64,000 bases of DNA from Micrococcaceae bacterium Sec5.7 (GTDB lineage Bacteria > Actinomycetota > Actinomycetes > Actinomycetales > Micrococcaceae), in NCBI GenBank assembly GCA_039636785.1, contig CP144169.1:2914001-2978000 (forward strand). Direction: 5' to 3'. Position 1 is the stretch's first letter; each line of letters begins with the position of its first letter. Shown piece after piece: positions 1 to 8,427 of this stretch. A program made the position numbers and the translations under genes. The notes beneath the pieces are model-generated. The model saw only the letters and a program-made list of their open reading frames with translations. It was not told the DNA's origin and ran no database searches.

Positions 1-53
1 CGCTGGCGGCGTGTTGATTAGATGTGTTGACTAACAGTGCGGTGCCGCGGGCG

Positions 54-1424
54 TCACGCGCTCAGTTCGGTTTCCAGGCGTTCAAGATCTGCGACGACGG
101 CGGCCCGCTTGGGCGAGCGCGGCGGCAGGAGCTTCAACGCGGCAATGCGGACGCCGACGTCGTCCCTTGCCTCGGGCAGCCCGGCGTACTTGAGCAGCGA
201 CTCAGCGCTGCCGTCCGTCAAGACGGCCTCGCGCATCAGCGAGGAGACGCGGTCCCGCAGTTCCACGATGCCGGGAGCTTCAGAACGTGGCAGTACGGCC
301 CCGCGGTAGATTTCCAGGGCGATCCGGTGCGCTCCGCGCTGCAGGCAGTTCAGCACCTGTCCGCTGTCCGGGACCAGGTCCATGGTGAGTTTGTAGGGGC
401 GCGATTCCGGGACGGCAGCGGGGTTGAGTTGCTGCAGGATCTTGCGCAGCCGCACCATCTCCGCGCGCAGGGTCATGGTGGAGCCGTCGCCCGGATAGAG
501 CAGGACACTGAGTTCCTCGGCGCTGAGTCCGTCGGGATGGGTGCTCAACAGGGCAAGGATTTCGCTGTGCCGCGCGGACAACGGCATGGTCCGGCCCTCA
601 ATGCTCAGGAGCGCCTGGTCGCGCCCCAGAACCTGCAGGCTGTTGCGGTACAGGCTGCTTTCAGAGGCGTTTCCGGATTTTGCCGCGGAACCGGAGTTCC
701 GCCGTCGTGCGGGTGTCCGCGACTGGGATGCCGCCAGCTGAAGCCGTTCCACGCGCAGCTGCGCCTGCGCTGCTGCAACCGTTGCTTCCACGAGCGAGAG
801 CGTATGCGGGGCCACCGCCGACGCCGTTCCCGTGATGTCCACAACCCCCAGCAGCGCGCCGGAGTCCGGGTCGTGGAACGGGACGGCCGTGCAGCTCCAC
901 GGGTGAACGGAGCGTTTGTAGTGTTCTGCACCGGAAATCTGGATTCCCCGGCCCAGCGCCAGTGCGGTGCCGGGGGCGCTGGTGCCTACCGTGGCCTCGG
1001 ACCAGTCGGCGCCCGGGACGAACATCATGCCCTCGGCGCGGCGCAGCATCACGGGATCGCCCTCCACCCAGAGCAGCCGGCCCACTTCGTCGCCGACGGC
1101 CACGAGCAGTCCGCTGTCATGGCTGGGCTGGACCAGAAGTTTGTGGATCACCGGCATGATGGCGGCGAGCGGGTGCTGGCGGCGGTATTCCTCAAGCTCT
1201 TCCCGGTCCATGGCCAGCGGCGCCTCGGGGTTGTCCGGATTTGCGTGGAGCTCGGCAGACCGCTGCCACGATTCCTGGATCAGGCTCCGCAGACCCGGAA
1301 TCTCCTGTGCCTGGGGGGAAACCAGGCTCTTGACACCGAGGTGCTCATGACCCGCCAGGGCATTGCGCTGGATCAGCTCCGCAGCGTCGCCGCCGGGTGC
1401 CGCCGGATGGATCAGGTTCCTCAT
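54..1424 (-). CDS. GAF-domain transcriptional regulator
   Basis: A 456-residue protein of the actinobacterial GAF-regulator type, probably controlling an aldehyde or alcohol oxidation gene outside the window. Residues about 30-220 look like the AcoR-type sensory module (LIQESWQRS near the start, then a GAF-like stretch with GVVDITGTA), and the C-terminal half has a winged-helix-like segment (LSARHSEILALLSTHPDGLS). No sigma-54 AAA+ domain is present, as in other actinobacterial versions. The ATG chosen is preceded by a GGTGGGAG ribosome site; the open frame extends 13 codons further upstream without a better start. Family is fairly sure, ligand and targets unknown. Confidence 0.7.
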   Translation of the reverse strand: MRNLIHPAAPGGDAAELIQRNALAGHEHLGVKSLVSPQAQEIPGLRSLIQESWQRSAELHANPDNPEAPLAMDREELEEYRRQHPLAAIMPVIHKLLVQPSHDSGLLVAVGDEVGRLLWVEGDPVMLRRAEGMMFVPGADWSEATVGTSAPGTALALGRGIQISGAEHYKRSVHPWSCTAVPFHDPDSGALLGVVDITGTASAVAPHTLSLVEATVAAAQAQLRVERLQLAASQSRTPARRRNSGSAAKSGNASESSLYRNSLQVLGRDQALLSIEGRTMPLSARHSEILALLSTHPDGLSAEELSVLLYPGDGSTMTLRAEMVRLRKILQQLNPAAVPESRPYKLTMDLVPDSGQVLNCLQRGAHRIALEIYRGAVLPRSEAPGIVELRDRVSSLMREAVLTDGSAESLLKYAGLPEARDDVGVRIAALKLLPPRSPKRAAVVADLERLETELSA

Positions 1425-1511
1425 CGAACTCCCACCTGCCGGGCACATGAAAAAGCCCGACAAAATCTAGTCCGGCCAGTCTACCGGGGCTTGCCCTCCC
1501 CGGCTATGGCG

Positions 1512-1637
1512 TTACCCGCCGGGCACCCTACCGGGGGCGACCGGCGAACTCAGGTCAACGAAGGTTCCGTCCGGGCAGCGGACGTAGGAGACCGTCTGGC
1601 CCCACTTAATTTCCTGTCCGCCTGACGCAGTGTGCAT
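1512..1637 (-). CDS. 41-codon ORF resembling the C-terminal end of a VOC (glyoxalase-like) protein
   Basis: The ATG overlaps the TGA of fprA by one base (TGATG), so translation could be coupled. The 41-residue product reads like the last strand region of a vicinal-oxygen-chelate protein (EIKWGQTVSYVRCPDG followed by TFVDLSSP) and then stops. A full VOC domain needs about 110-130 residues, so this is either a remnant left after a deletion or a small leftover ORF kept by coupling. No independent promoter or ribosome site is visible. Resemblance is by eye only. Confidence 0.4.
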   Translation of the reverse strand: MHTASGGQEIKWGQTVSYVRCPDGTFVDLSSPVAPGRVPGG

Positions 1638-3073
1638 CAGGCGCGGGAGATGTCGATCATTTCCTCGCGCGGAACAACCTTGACGCGTTCACGCACGACG
1701 CCGTCGGCCGCCTCGGATTCCGACCATGCGGCCCCGAGGGCTGCTTCGTGCGCATTGAGCTTGTTCCAGCCTTCCCAGGTGGTGTATTCGATGCCGCGTT
1801 CTTCCAGGAGGTGGATGATGGCCTGCGGATCCGGGTTCTTCGCCGGGGGCAGCGTCAGCCGGTCTTCGAGCAGGAATCCAATGGTTTCCAGGGCGTCGCC
1901 CTTGGTGTGCCCGATCAGGCCCACGGGTCCGCGCTTGATCCAGCCCGTGGCGTAGATGCCGGGAACAGGGTTGCCGCCGGCATCCAGGACACGGCCGCCT
2001 TCGTTGGGGACCACACCGCGCCTGGCATCGTATTCCAGCTCGTCCAGCGGGGAGCCGTGGTAGCCGACTGCGCGGTACACCGCCTGCACGGGGTATTGCG
2101 GGAACTCCCCGGTGCCTTTGACATTTCCCGTGCCGTCCAGCTGCATGCGCTCAAACTTGATGCCGGTAACGCGCCCGGGGTGCGCCGCGTCGTCGACAAT
2201 CTCAACGGGGCTGTGCAGGAAATGCAGGTGCAGGCGGCGGGAGGAAGGCTGCTCCGCTTCGGCGTGTTCCTCCACGAGCCAGTTGGTCATGGTGTTGACC
2301 ATGGTCTTGATCTGGTTGTTGCTGCGGATGGCGTCGTCCGAGGCTTCATCGAATTCGAAGTCCTCCGGGTACAGCACGATGTCCACATCCTCGGCGTGGC
2401 TTAGTTCGCGCAGTTCCAGGGGTGTGAACTTCACCTGGGCCGGGCCGCGGCGGCCGAAGACGTGCACATCAGTGACCGGGGAGTTCTTCAGGGCCCGGTA
2501 GACGTTGTCCGGAATTTCGGTGACCAGTAGTTCGTCAGCGTGCTTGACCAGCATGCGGGCCACATCCAGGGCCACATTCCCGTTGCCGATCACCGCTATT
2601 TCCTTGGCATCCAGCGGCCAGTCGCGGGGGACGTCCGGGTGGCCGTCATACCAGGAGACGAAGTCCGCGCCGCCGAAGGAGCCTTCCAGCTCGACGCCGG
2701 CCACGTTTAGGTCAGCGTCCTTGATGGCTCCAGTGGAGAAGATCACTGCGTCGTAGAAGGCGCGGAAGTCGTGCAGTGTGACGTCGCGGCCATAGGTGAC
2801 GTTGCCCAGGAAACGGATATCGCCTCGGTCCAGGACTTTGTGGAGCGCATTCACGATTCCCTTGATGCGGGGATGGTCAGGTGCCACGCCGTAACGGATC
2901 AGTCCATAGGGAGCCGGGTAAGCCTCGAAGAGATCGATGCTGACCTCGAAGTCGCCGTCCTTGACCTCGTTGGACTTGGTCAGGATGTCCGCAGCATAGA
3001 CACCGGCCGGTCCTGCGCCCACAATGGCGACGCGGAGAGGACGTTTGGAGGTGGTTTCGGCTGAGTTGGACAC
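1637..3073 (-). CDS. fprA: ferredoxin-NADP+ reductase, FprA type (copy 1)
   Basis: A 478-residue FAD/NADPH flavoprotein of the mycobacterial FprA/adrenodoxin-reductase family, which passes electrons between NADPH and ferredoxin in the cytoplasm. The FAD-binding GAGPAG sits at residues 19-24, followed by YGLIRYGVAPDHP; the NADPH-binding VIGNGNVALDVARML is in the middle; GIYATGWIKRGPVGLIGH near the C-terminus is the family signature closing the FAD site. A paralogue with nearly the same blocks lies at 12833-14299, beside the sulfur genes. Likely partners are a ferredoxin and enzymes such as sulfite reductase, but no ferredoxin gene is adjacent. Confidence 0.92.
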   Translation of the reverse strand: MSNSAETTSKRPLRVAIVGAGPAGVYAADILTKSNEVKDGDFEVSIDLFEAYPAPYGLIRYGVAPDHPRIKGIVNALHKVLDRGDIRFLGNVTYGRDVTLHDFRAFYDAVIFSTGAIKDADLNVAGVELEGSFGGADFVSWYDGHPDVPRDWPLDAKEIAVIGNGNVALDVARMLVKHADELLVTEIPDNVYRALKNSPVTDVHVFGRRGPAQVKFTPLELRELSHAEDVDIVLYPEDFEFDEASDDAIRSNNQIKTMVNTMTNWLVEEHAEAEQPSSRRLHLHFLHSPVEIVDDAAHPGRVTGIKFERMQLDGTGNVKGTGEFPQYPVQAVYRAVGYHGSPLDELEYDARRGVVPNEGGRVLDAGGNPVPGIYATGWIKRGPVGLIGHTKGDALETIGFLLEDRLTLPPAKNPDPQAIIHLLEERGIEYTTWEGWNKLNAHEAALGAAWSESEAADGVVRERVKVVPREEMIDISRA

Positions 3074-3248
3074 CGGGAGCCCTTCTGGAACATGGAGACT
3101 GCGCCTGATCAGTTAGCGCACAGTTTCCTATTCTAATTGTCCACGGGATCCCGCGGTGAACCCCGTGACGCAGATCGCACCCGACTGATCTCCCGGGGCA
3201 CAGCTGAACGGGAGGAATACTGTCCCGGAAGATGGTGTTATTGATCTT

Positions 3249-4259
3249 GTGCCTACCCCCGATACGTCCCAGTCCCGTTCCGCCGTAGCTGCTCCGGTCT
3301 TGAAGTCCCCCGGTCCGGCCACAACGGCGGTCAAGGCCGTGGACAGGGAGTCGAGGGCGGGGATCCTCTTCGGCATCGGCGCCTACGGGCTGTGGGGGCT
3401 GCTGCCGCTGTACTTCTTTGTGCTGCAGCCTGCGGGGGCCGTTGAAATCGTGGCCAACCGTGTGGTCTGGTCCCTCTTGTTCTGCACCCTGCTGATCACC
3501 GTCACCCGGTCCTGGCGGGTACTGGCAGCGGCATTCCGGGACCGTTCAGTTCTGTCGACACTCGGCATTGCCGCCGGACTCATCGCGGTGAACTGGCTGA
3601 CCTATACCTACGGCGTGACCACCGGGCAGGCCGTAGAAGCCTCGCTCGGGTATTTCATCAACCCCCTCGTGTCCGTATTGCTCGGTGTGTTCGTCCTCAA
3701 GGAGACGCTCCGCCCCCTGCAATGGGCCGCCGTCGGAATCGGTTTTATTGCCGTGGCCGTACTCACCGTGTCCTACGGAAAGCTGCCTTGGATCGCCTTG
3801 ACCCTGGCTTTGAGCTTCGGCCTGTACGGCTTCGTAAAAAAGCGTGTTGGCCGCAAGGTGGACGCGATCACCAGCCTCACTGTGGAGACCGTGGTCCTCA
3901 CACCCTTGGCAGCCGCCACCATGATTTTCCTGGCCGTCAGCGGAACCGCCACACTGGCCGACAACGGCGCCGGTCACTTCTGGCTGCTGGCGGCCTCAGG
4001 AATCATCACCGCCGTACCGCTGCTGTTCTTCGGGGCGTCGGCCCGCAGGCTGCCCATGACCACCATCGGCCTGCTGCAGTATTTCGCTCCGCTGCTGCAG
4101 TTTGTTGTGGCACTGGTTGTTTTCAGGGAAGCCATGACCACGGACCGCTGGATCGGGTTCAGCATCGTCTGGCTGGCACTGCTGGTCCTTACGGTGGACA
4201 TGCTGCTGACGGCCCGGAAGAACTCCATCGCGAAGAAGCTGACCCGCCGGTCCGCCTGA
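3249..4259 (+). CDS. rarD: EamA/DMT-family permease, RarD type
   Basis: A 336-residue inner-membrane protein with about ten hydrophobic segments and the RarD signature start GIGAYGLWGLLPLYFF at about residue 38, followed by conserved blocks such as ANRVVWSLL and NWLTYTYGV. RarD proteins are drug/metabolite superfamily permeases; the substrate is not known. The frame begins at GTG; the first 35 residues are hydrophilic and the true start could lie a little downstream. It stands alone, divergent from fprA and convergent with the stress-protein gene. The 175-bp gap to fprA must hold both promoters; I see no strong element in it. Confidence 0.88.
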   Translation: MPTPDTSQSRSAVAAPVLKSPGPATTAVKAVDRESRAGILFGIGAYGLWGLLPLYFFVLQPAGAVEIVANRVVWSLLFCTLLITVTRSWRVLAAAFRDRSVLSTLGIAAGLIAVNWLTYTYGVTTGQAVEASLGYFINPLVSVLLGVFVLKETLRPLQWAAVGIGFIAVAVLTVSYGKLPWIALTLALSFGLYGFVKKRVGRKVDAITSLTVETVVLTPLAAATMIFLAVSGTATLADNGAGHFWLLAASGIITAVPLLFFGASARRLPMTTIGLLQYFAPLLQFVVALVVFREAMTTDRWIGFSIVWLALLVLTVDMLLTARKNSIAKKLTRRSA

Positions 4260-4295
4260 CGCTCCCGCACCCACGCGAGTACCGGTACTGCTGGC

Positions 4296-5168
4296 TCAGG
4301 CTTCCGGGATGGAGTCAACCCGGACATAGTCCCGCGGCACAACCACCATAGGCACAGGCAGAGCGCGCAGCACCTTGTTGGCGGTACTGCCGATAAACAT
4401 CCGGTTCTTTTCCGCGAGACGTGAAGATCCCACCACCAGGATCTCGCCATCGTCCCATTCCAGGCCGTCAATGGCTTCCTCGATAGTGCGCCCGTGGGCC
4501 ACCACAACGCTGACATCGTGCCCTGCGGGGAGCCGGTGCGCTGCATTGGTGAGAACTGTGTTGGCGTGGATGTGTGCGGCGTTGACTGGTTCGCCGCTGT
4601 CGCCGGAAGCATCGAGCTCCACCAGGGACACCAGCCGCAGCGGCACGCCCCGCCGGTTGGCGGCGCCGATCGCCGTGTCAATTGCTTCAGTGGCCCCGGA
4701 GCGCTTCCCCACGGCAAGAGTCAGCCGTGTTATGGCCTCGGTCCGCTGGTAGCCACGCGGCGCCAGTGCCACCGGTGCGGGCGCGGCATGCAGCAGCGCG
4801 TTGGCCACGCTGCCCACGGTGAAACGCTTGAAGAGTCCGTTCCTGGCCGCACCCACCACAATCAGGCCGGCTTGGAGTTCCACCGCCGCGTCAATGAGGC
4901 CGGCGGCAAACGATTCGGCATCCCGGACGTGGAATTCGGCGTCGATGCCCTCCGGCACAAGCGCCAGCCCCTCACGCCGGGCTGTCAGCACGGCCTGCTC
5001 AGCAGCGCTGACCCGGCTGCCGTCCGGGTTCAGCGCCACATACGGGGCGTCCTTTTTCACAACATAGACAAGATCCAGATGGGCGCCCTGCGCCCGGGCC
5101 ATGGATGATGCCAGGGCGACGGCGTCCGCGCCGCGCTCGTTTGGTGTGTAGCCAACTACGTATCGCAT
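4296..5168 (-). CDS. universal stress protein, two tandem Usp domains
   Basis: A 290-residue cytoplasmic protein made of two UspA-like domains. It begins MRYVVGYTPNERGADAV, the usual first strand and loop. Domain 1 ends near LIVVGAARNGLFKRFTVGS and domain 2 near ILVVGSSRLAEKNRMFIGS; both carry the G-x2-R/L-x9-G(S/N) ATP-binding pattern followed by A-N-K/A-L. The frame is open 64 codons upstream, but the ATG used here follows an AAGAGGGG ribosome site and begins exactly at the domain. Such proteins help survival under energy or redox stress; the specific role is not visible. Confidence 0.88.
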   Translation of the reverse strand: MRYVVGYTPNERGADAVALASSMARAQGAHLDLVYVVKKDAPYVALNPDGSRVSAAEQAVLTARREGLALVPEGIDAEFHVRDAESFAAGLIDAAVELQAGLIVVGAARNGLFKRFTVGSVANALLHAAPAPVALAPRGYQRTEAITRLTLAVGKRSGATEAIDTAIGAANRRGVPLRLVSLVELDASGDSGEPVNAAHIHANTVLTNAAHRLPAGHDVSVVVAHGRTIEEAIDGLEWDDGEILVVGSSRLAEKNRMFIGSTANKVLRALPVPMVVVPRDYVRVDSIPEA

Positions 5169-5298
5169 GGAACCCCTCTTCGGTTTCAGGCAGACGCCAG
5201 CAGCGCCAGGTTTCCCGGCGACGCTGTCCGGTCTGCGTTCGTGCAGTGGTAGGGATGACTCTACCCGCGCAGCAGCTGCCCGGGCGCTCCCTTCTGCG

Positions 5299-5333
5299 GG
5301 GCGATTCTGCCGGGCGATTCTGCCGGGCGATTC
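5299..5333. repeat. short tandem repeat, 13-bp unit
   Basis: GGGCGATTCTGCC is repeated about two and a half times in the gap between the stress-protein start and the gabT terminator. It encodes nothing credible and is probably simple slippage expansion. Confidence 0.6.
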
Positions 5334-5370
5334 CAGCCCGCCTGCGCGTCGCACGGCCACTTAAACGCAG

Positions 5371-5406
5371 GAAGGATGGACAGAGCCGGGGCTATGTCCA
5401 TCCTTC
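5371..5406 (-). terminator. hairpin terminator after gabT
   Basis: A perfect 12-bp stem (GAAGGATGGACA paired with TGTCCATCCTTC) with a 12-base loop lies 17 bases beyond the gabT stop. It is the only strong structure in the 254-bp gap and probably ends the aldehyde dehydrogenase-gabT transcript. No long U-run follows, as is common in this GC-rich group. Confidence 0.65.
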
Positions 5407-5422
5407 TTTGCGCGGGTGAGGG

Positions 5423-6778
5423 CTAGGCGTTGGCCTTGATGGCTGCGGCAAGGACATCCAGGCCGTCGTTCAGCAGCTCGTCGCTGATGACCAGCGGCGG
5501 CAGCAGACGGATCACGTTCCCGTAGGTGCCGCACGTCAGGATGATGACGCCTTCCTTGAGGCACGCGGCAGCCACAGCCTTGGTGAGGTCCGCAGCCGGC
5601 TCGTTGGTGCCGGCCTTGACCAGCTCAATGGCCAGCATGGCGCCGCGGCCGCGGATGTCACCGATCACGGGGACCTCCTCAGCCAAAGTGCGCAGGCGCG
5701 CCACAGCAATTTCCTCGATGTGGCGGGCCCGGGCGTTCAGGTCGTACTCCTCCATGGAGCCGATTGCGGCGAGTGCCGCGGCGCAGGCCACCGGATTGCC
5801 GCCGTAGGTGCCGCCCAGGCCGCCGGGGTGCACGGCGTCGAGCAGTTCCGCGCGGCCGGTGATGGCCGACAGCGGCATGCCGCCGGCGATCCCCTTGGCC
5901 ATGGTGATGATGTCCGGGACAACACCCTCGTGGTTGACAGCGAACCATTCACCGGTGCGGCAGAACCCGGACTGGACCTCGTCAGCGATGAACACAACGC
6001 CCTTGTCCTTGGCCCAGGAAGCCAGCGCCGGCAGGAAGCCGTCCGCCGGGACAATAAAGCCGCCCTCGCCCTGGATGGGCTCGATGATGATCGCGGCAAC
6101 CTGCTCGCCGCCGATCTGCTTTTCGATCATGGTGATGGCGCGCTGGGCCGCCTGGGCACCAGTGATCTCCGGGTTTTCCTCGCGGAAGGGGTAGCTCATG
6201 GGCATGCGGTAGACCTCGGGCGCGAACGGGCCGAAGTTGGTCTTGTACGGCATCGCCTTGGCGGTCAGCGCCATGGTCAGGTTGGTGCGGCCGTGGTAGG
6301 CGTGGTCAAAGGCGACGACGGCGTCACGCCCCGTGGCCAGGCGGGCCACCTTGACCGCGTTTTCCACGGCCTCGGCACCGGAGTTGAAGAGCACGGTGCG
6401 CTTTTCGTGGCTGCCCGGGGTGAGGCGGTTAAGCTGCTCGGCGACGGCGACATAGCCTTCGTAGGGCGTGACCATGAAGCAGGTGTGCGTGAAGTGCTCC
6501 ACGGCTTCCTTCACGGCACCCACGACGGCGGGATCAGACGCTCCGACGCTGGTCACGGCAATGCCGGAACCCAGGTCAATGAACGAGTTGCCGTCGACGT
6601 CGTGGATGATGCCGCCGTCGGCGTCTGCCACATAAACCGGGACGCTGGAGGCGACGCCGGCGGCAACAACTGCCTTGCGCCGCTCGGCCAGGGCCACGGA
6701 TTTGGGACCCGGGAAGTCGGCCTGGACGCGGCGCTTCTGCTCGAGACGGTAGGTGATTTCATTGGCGGTTGTAGTCAT
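5423..6778 (-). CDS. gabT: 4-aminobutyrate aminotransferase (GabT)
   Basis: A 451-residue class III PLP aminotransferase that moves the amino group of GABA to 2-oxoglutarate, giving succinate semialdehyde. Visible landmarks are VLFNSGAEAVENAVKVAR (cofactor phosphate loop), the DEVQSGFCRTG block with the PLP-nitrogen aspartate, and TMAKGIAGGMPLSA with the Schiff-base lysine. The ATG chosen (MTTTANEI) follows AAAGGCAG; the open frame reaches 16 codons further up. It lies 60 bp downstream of the aldehyde dehydrogenase on the same strand, which fits a putrescine-to-GABA-to-succinate route under the divergent PucR-type regulator. Confidence 0.92.
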   Translation of the reverse strand: MTTTANEITYRLEQKRRVQADFPGPKSVALAERRKAVVAAGVASSVPVYVADADGGIIHDVDGNSFIDLGSGIAVTSVGASDPAVVGAVKEAVEHFTHTCFMVTPYEGYVAVAEQLNRLTPGSHEKRTVLFNSGAEAVENAVKVARLATGRDAVVAFDHAYHGRTNLTMALTAKAMPYKTNFGPFAPEVYRMPMSYPFREENPEITGAQAAQRAITMIEKQIGGEQVAAIIIEPIQGEGGFIVPADGFLPALASWAKDKGVVFIADEVQSGFCRTGEWFAVNHEGVVPDIITMAKGIAGGMPLSAITGRAELLDAVHPGGLGGTYGGNPVACAAALAAIGSMEEYDLNARARHIEEIAVARLRTLAEEVPVIGDIRGRGAMLAIELVKAGTNEPAADLTKAVAAACLKEGVIILTCGTYGNVIRLLPPLVISDELLNDGLDVLAAAIKANA

Positions 6779-6838
6779 GGGACTGCCTTTCTGGATCTGT
6801 GCCTGGGTCGCCGCACGCTCGACCACGGGAAGAGTGAA

Positions 6839-8269
6839 CTAGGAGTCGAGCGCGGACATCACGTGCTTGATGCGCGTGTAGTCCTCGACGCCGTACATGG
6901 AGAGGTCCTTGCCGTAGCCGGACTGTTTGAAGCCGCCGTGGGGCATTTCGGCGGTGAGCAGGATGTGGGTGTTGATCCACACCGCGCCGAAGTCCAGATC
7001 GCGGCTCACCCGCATGGCTGTGCCGTGGTCGGTGGTCCAGACGCTGGACGCGAGGGCGTATTCGACGTCGTTGGCCAGCTCCACTGCTTCTTCCTCAGTA
7101 CTGAACTTCTGGACTGTGATGACGGGGCCGAAGGTTTCCTGCTGGACCACGCTGTCAGTCTGCTTGGCGCCGGTGATGATGGTGGGCTCGAAGAAGAAGC
7201 CCTTGTCCCCGGCGCGGTGGCCGCCGGTTTCGATCTTGCAGTTCGCCGGGAGCGACTCCACCACGGCGTTGACCGCGTTGAAATGGTTCACGTTGTTGAG
7301 CGGACCGAAGTAATTGTCTTCATCGTTCTGCGAGCCGGTGTGCAGCGTTTTGGTGTGTTCCACCATGGCTGCCACAACGTCGTCGTGGACCGAATCCTCA
7401 ACGAGCACGCGGGTGATCGCCGTGCAGTCCTGGCCGGCGTTGAAGAACGCGAACTCGGCGATCGCCGCGGCGCTCTTCTTGATATCGGCGTCCTTGAACA
7501 CGATGGCGGGTGCCTTGCCGCCCAGTTCCAGGTGCGCGCGCTTGAGCCCCTTGGCGGCGCCGGAGGCAACCGCGATGCCGGCGCGGACGGAACCGGTGAT
7601 GGAGACCAGGCCGGGGACCTTGTGCTCCACCATCAGGGCGCCGGTTGCACCCGTGCCCAGGACAACGTTGAGCACGCCGGCTGGGAAGATCTCCGCCGCC
7701 AGTTTGGCGAGCACCAGAGTGGATTCCGGTGTGGTGTCGGAAGGCTTCAGCACCACGGTGTTGCCGGCCGCGAGGGCGGGACCGATCTTCCAGATAGCCA
7801 TCAGGAAGGGGTAGTTCCACGGTGCCACCTGGGCCACAACGCCGATCGGCTCGCGCCGGACGTAAGAGGTGTGACCCTCGAAGTATTCGCCGGCGGACTT
7901 GCCTTCGAGAATGCGTGCGGCGCCTGCGAAGAACCTCAACTGGTCCGCGCCGGCCGCGACTTCCTCCGAGGCAATCAGGGAACGGACCTGGCCCGTGTTG
8001 CGGTGCTGGGCGTCCACGAGTTCGTCGCTGTTGGCTTCCACGGCGTCGGCAAGCTTGAGCAGCATCAGCTGCCGCTGGCCTGGAGTGGTGTGCTTCCAGC
8101 TCTTGAAGGCATCCTTGGCGGCCGTCATTGCGGCGTCGACATCGGCCTCCACGGAGATGGGCGATTTGGCCACCACTTCGCCGTTGGTGGGATTCACGAC
8201 GTCGAGCAGCGCTGTGCCGGCGGGGGTGACGAACTCGCCATTGATGAAGTTCTGCAAGGTTTGAACCAC
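6839..8269 (-). CDS. gamma-aminobutyraldehyde dehydrogenase-type aldehyde dehydrogenase
   Basis: A 476-residue NAD(P)+-dependent aldehyde dehydrogenase. The fold is clear from PWNYPFLMAIWKIGPAL, the catalytic glutamate in LELGGKAP and the nucleophilic cysteine in FFNAGQDCTA. The start VVQTLQNFINGEFV and the pairing with gabT point to 4-aminobutanal (from putrescine) as substrate, though succinate semialdehyde or betaine aldehyde cannot be excluded. A GTG start is preferred because AAAGAGG precedes it at good spacing; upstream in-frame residues look non-coding. It is the first gene of a two-gene unit divergent from the PucR regulator. Confidence 0.88.
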   Translation of the reverse strand: MVQTLQNFINGEFVTPAGTALLDVVNPTNGEVVAKSPISVEADVDAAMTAAKDAFKSWKHTTPGQRQLMLLKLADAVEANSDELVDAQHRNTGQVRSLIASEEVAAGADQLRFFAGAARILEGKSAGEYFEGHTSYVRREPIGVVAQVAPWNYPFLMAIWKIGPALAAGNTVVLKPSDTTPESTLVLAKLAAEIFPAGVLNVVLGTGATGALMVEHKVPGLVSITGSVRAGIAVASGAAKGLKRAHLELGGKAPAIVFKDADIKKSAAAIAEFAFFNAGQDCTAITRVLVEDSVHDDVVAAMVEHTKTLHTGSQNDEDNYFGPLNNVNHFNAVNAVVESLPANCKIETGGHRAGDKGFFFEPTIITGAKQTDSVVQQETFGPVITVQKFSTEEEAVELANDVEYALASSVWTTDHGTAMRVSRDLDFGAVWINTHILLTAEMPHGGFKQSGYGKDLSMYGVEDYTRIKHVMSALDS

Positions 8270-8427
8270 GGTGTACAACCTCTTTCGTACTGGCCCATCA
8301 GGTGTGAGCATTGGTGATGCGACTGCCTCGAGCCTATGCCAGGGCATGAACACTGGGAATAGCCACCTGCACACCCTTGAGGGAAGTGTTTAGTGCGGTT
8401 GACCAGCCTGCGGCTATTCTGGTGGAC

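Noticed and set aside
5720..8317. An 865-codon open frame on the plus strand
   Set aside because: It is antisense to gabT and the aldehyde dehydrogenase, both with clear catalytic motifs. Long antisense frames are common in high-GC DNA.
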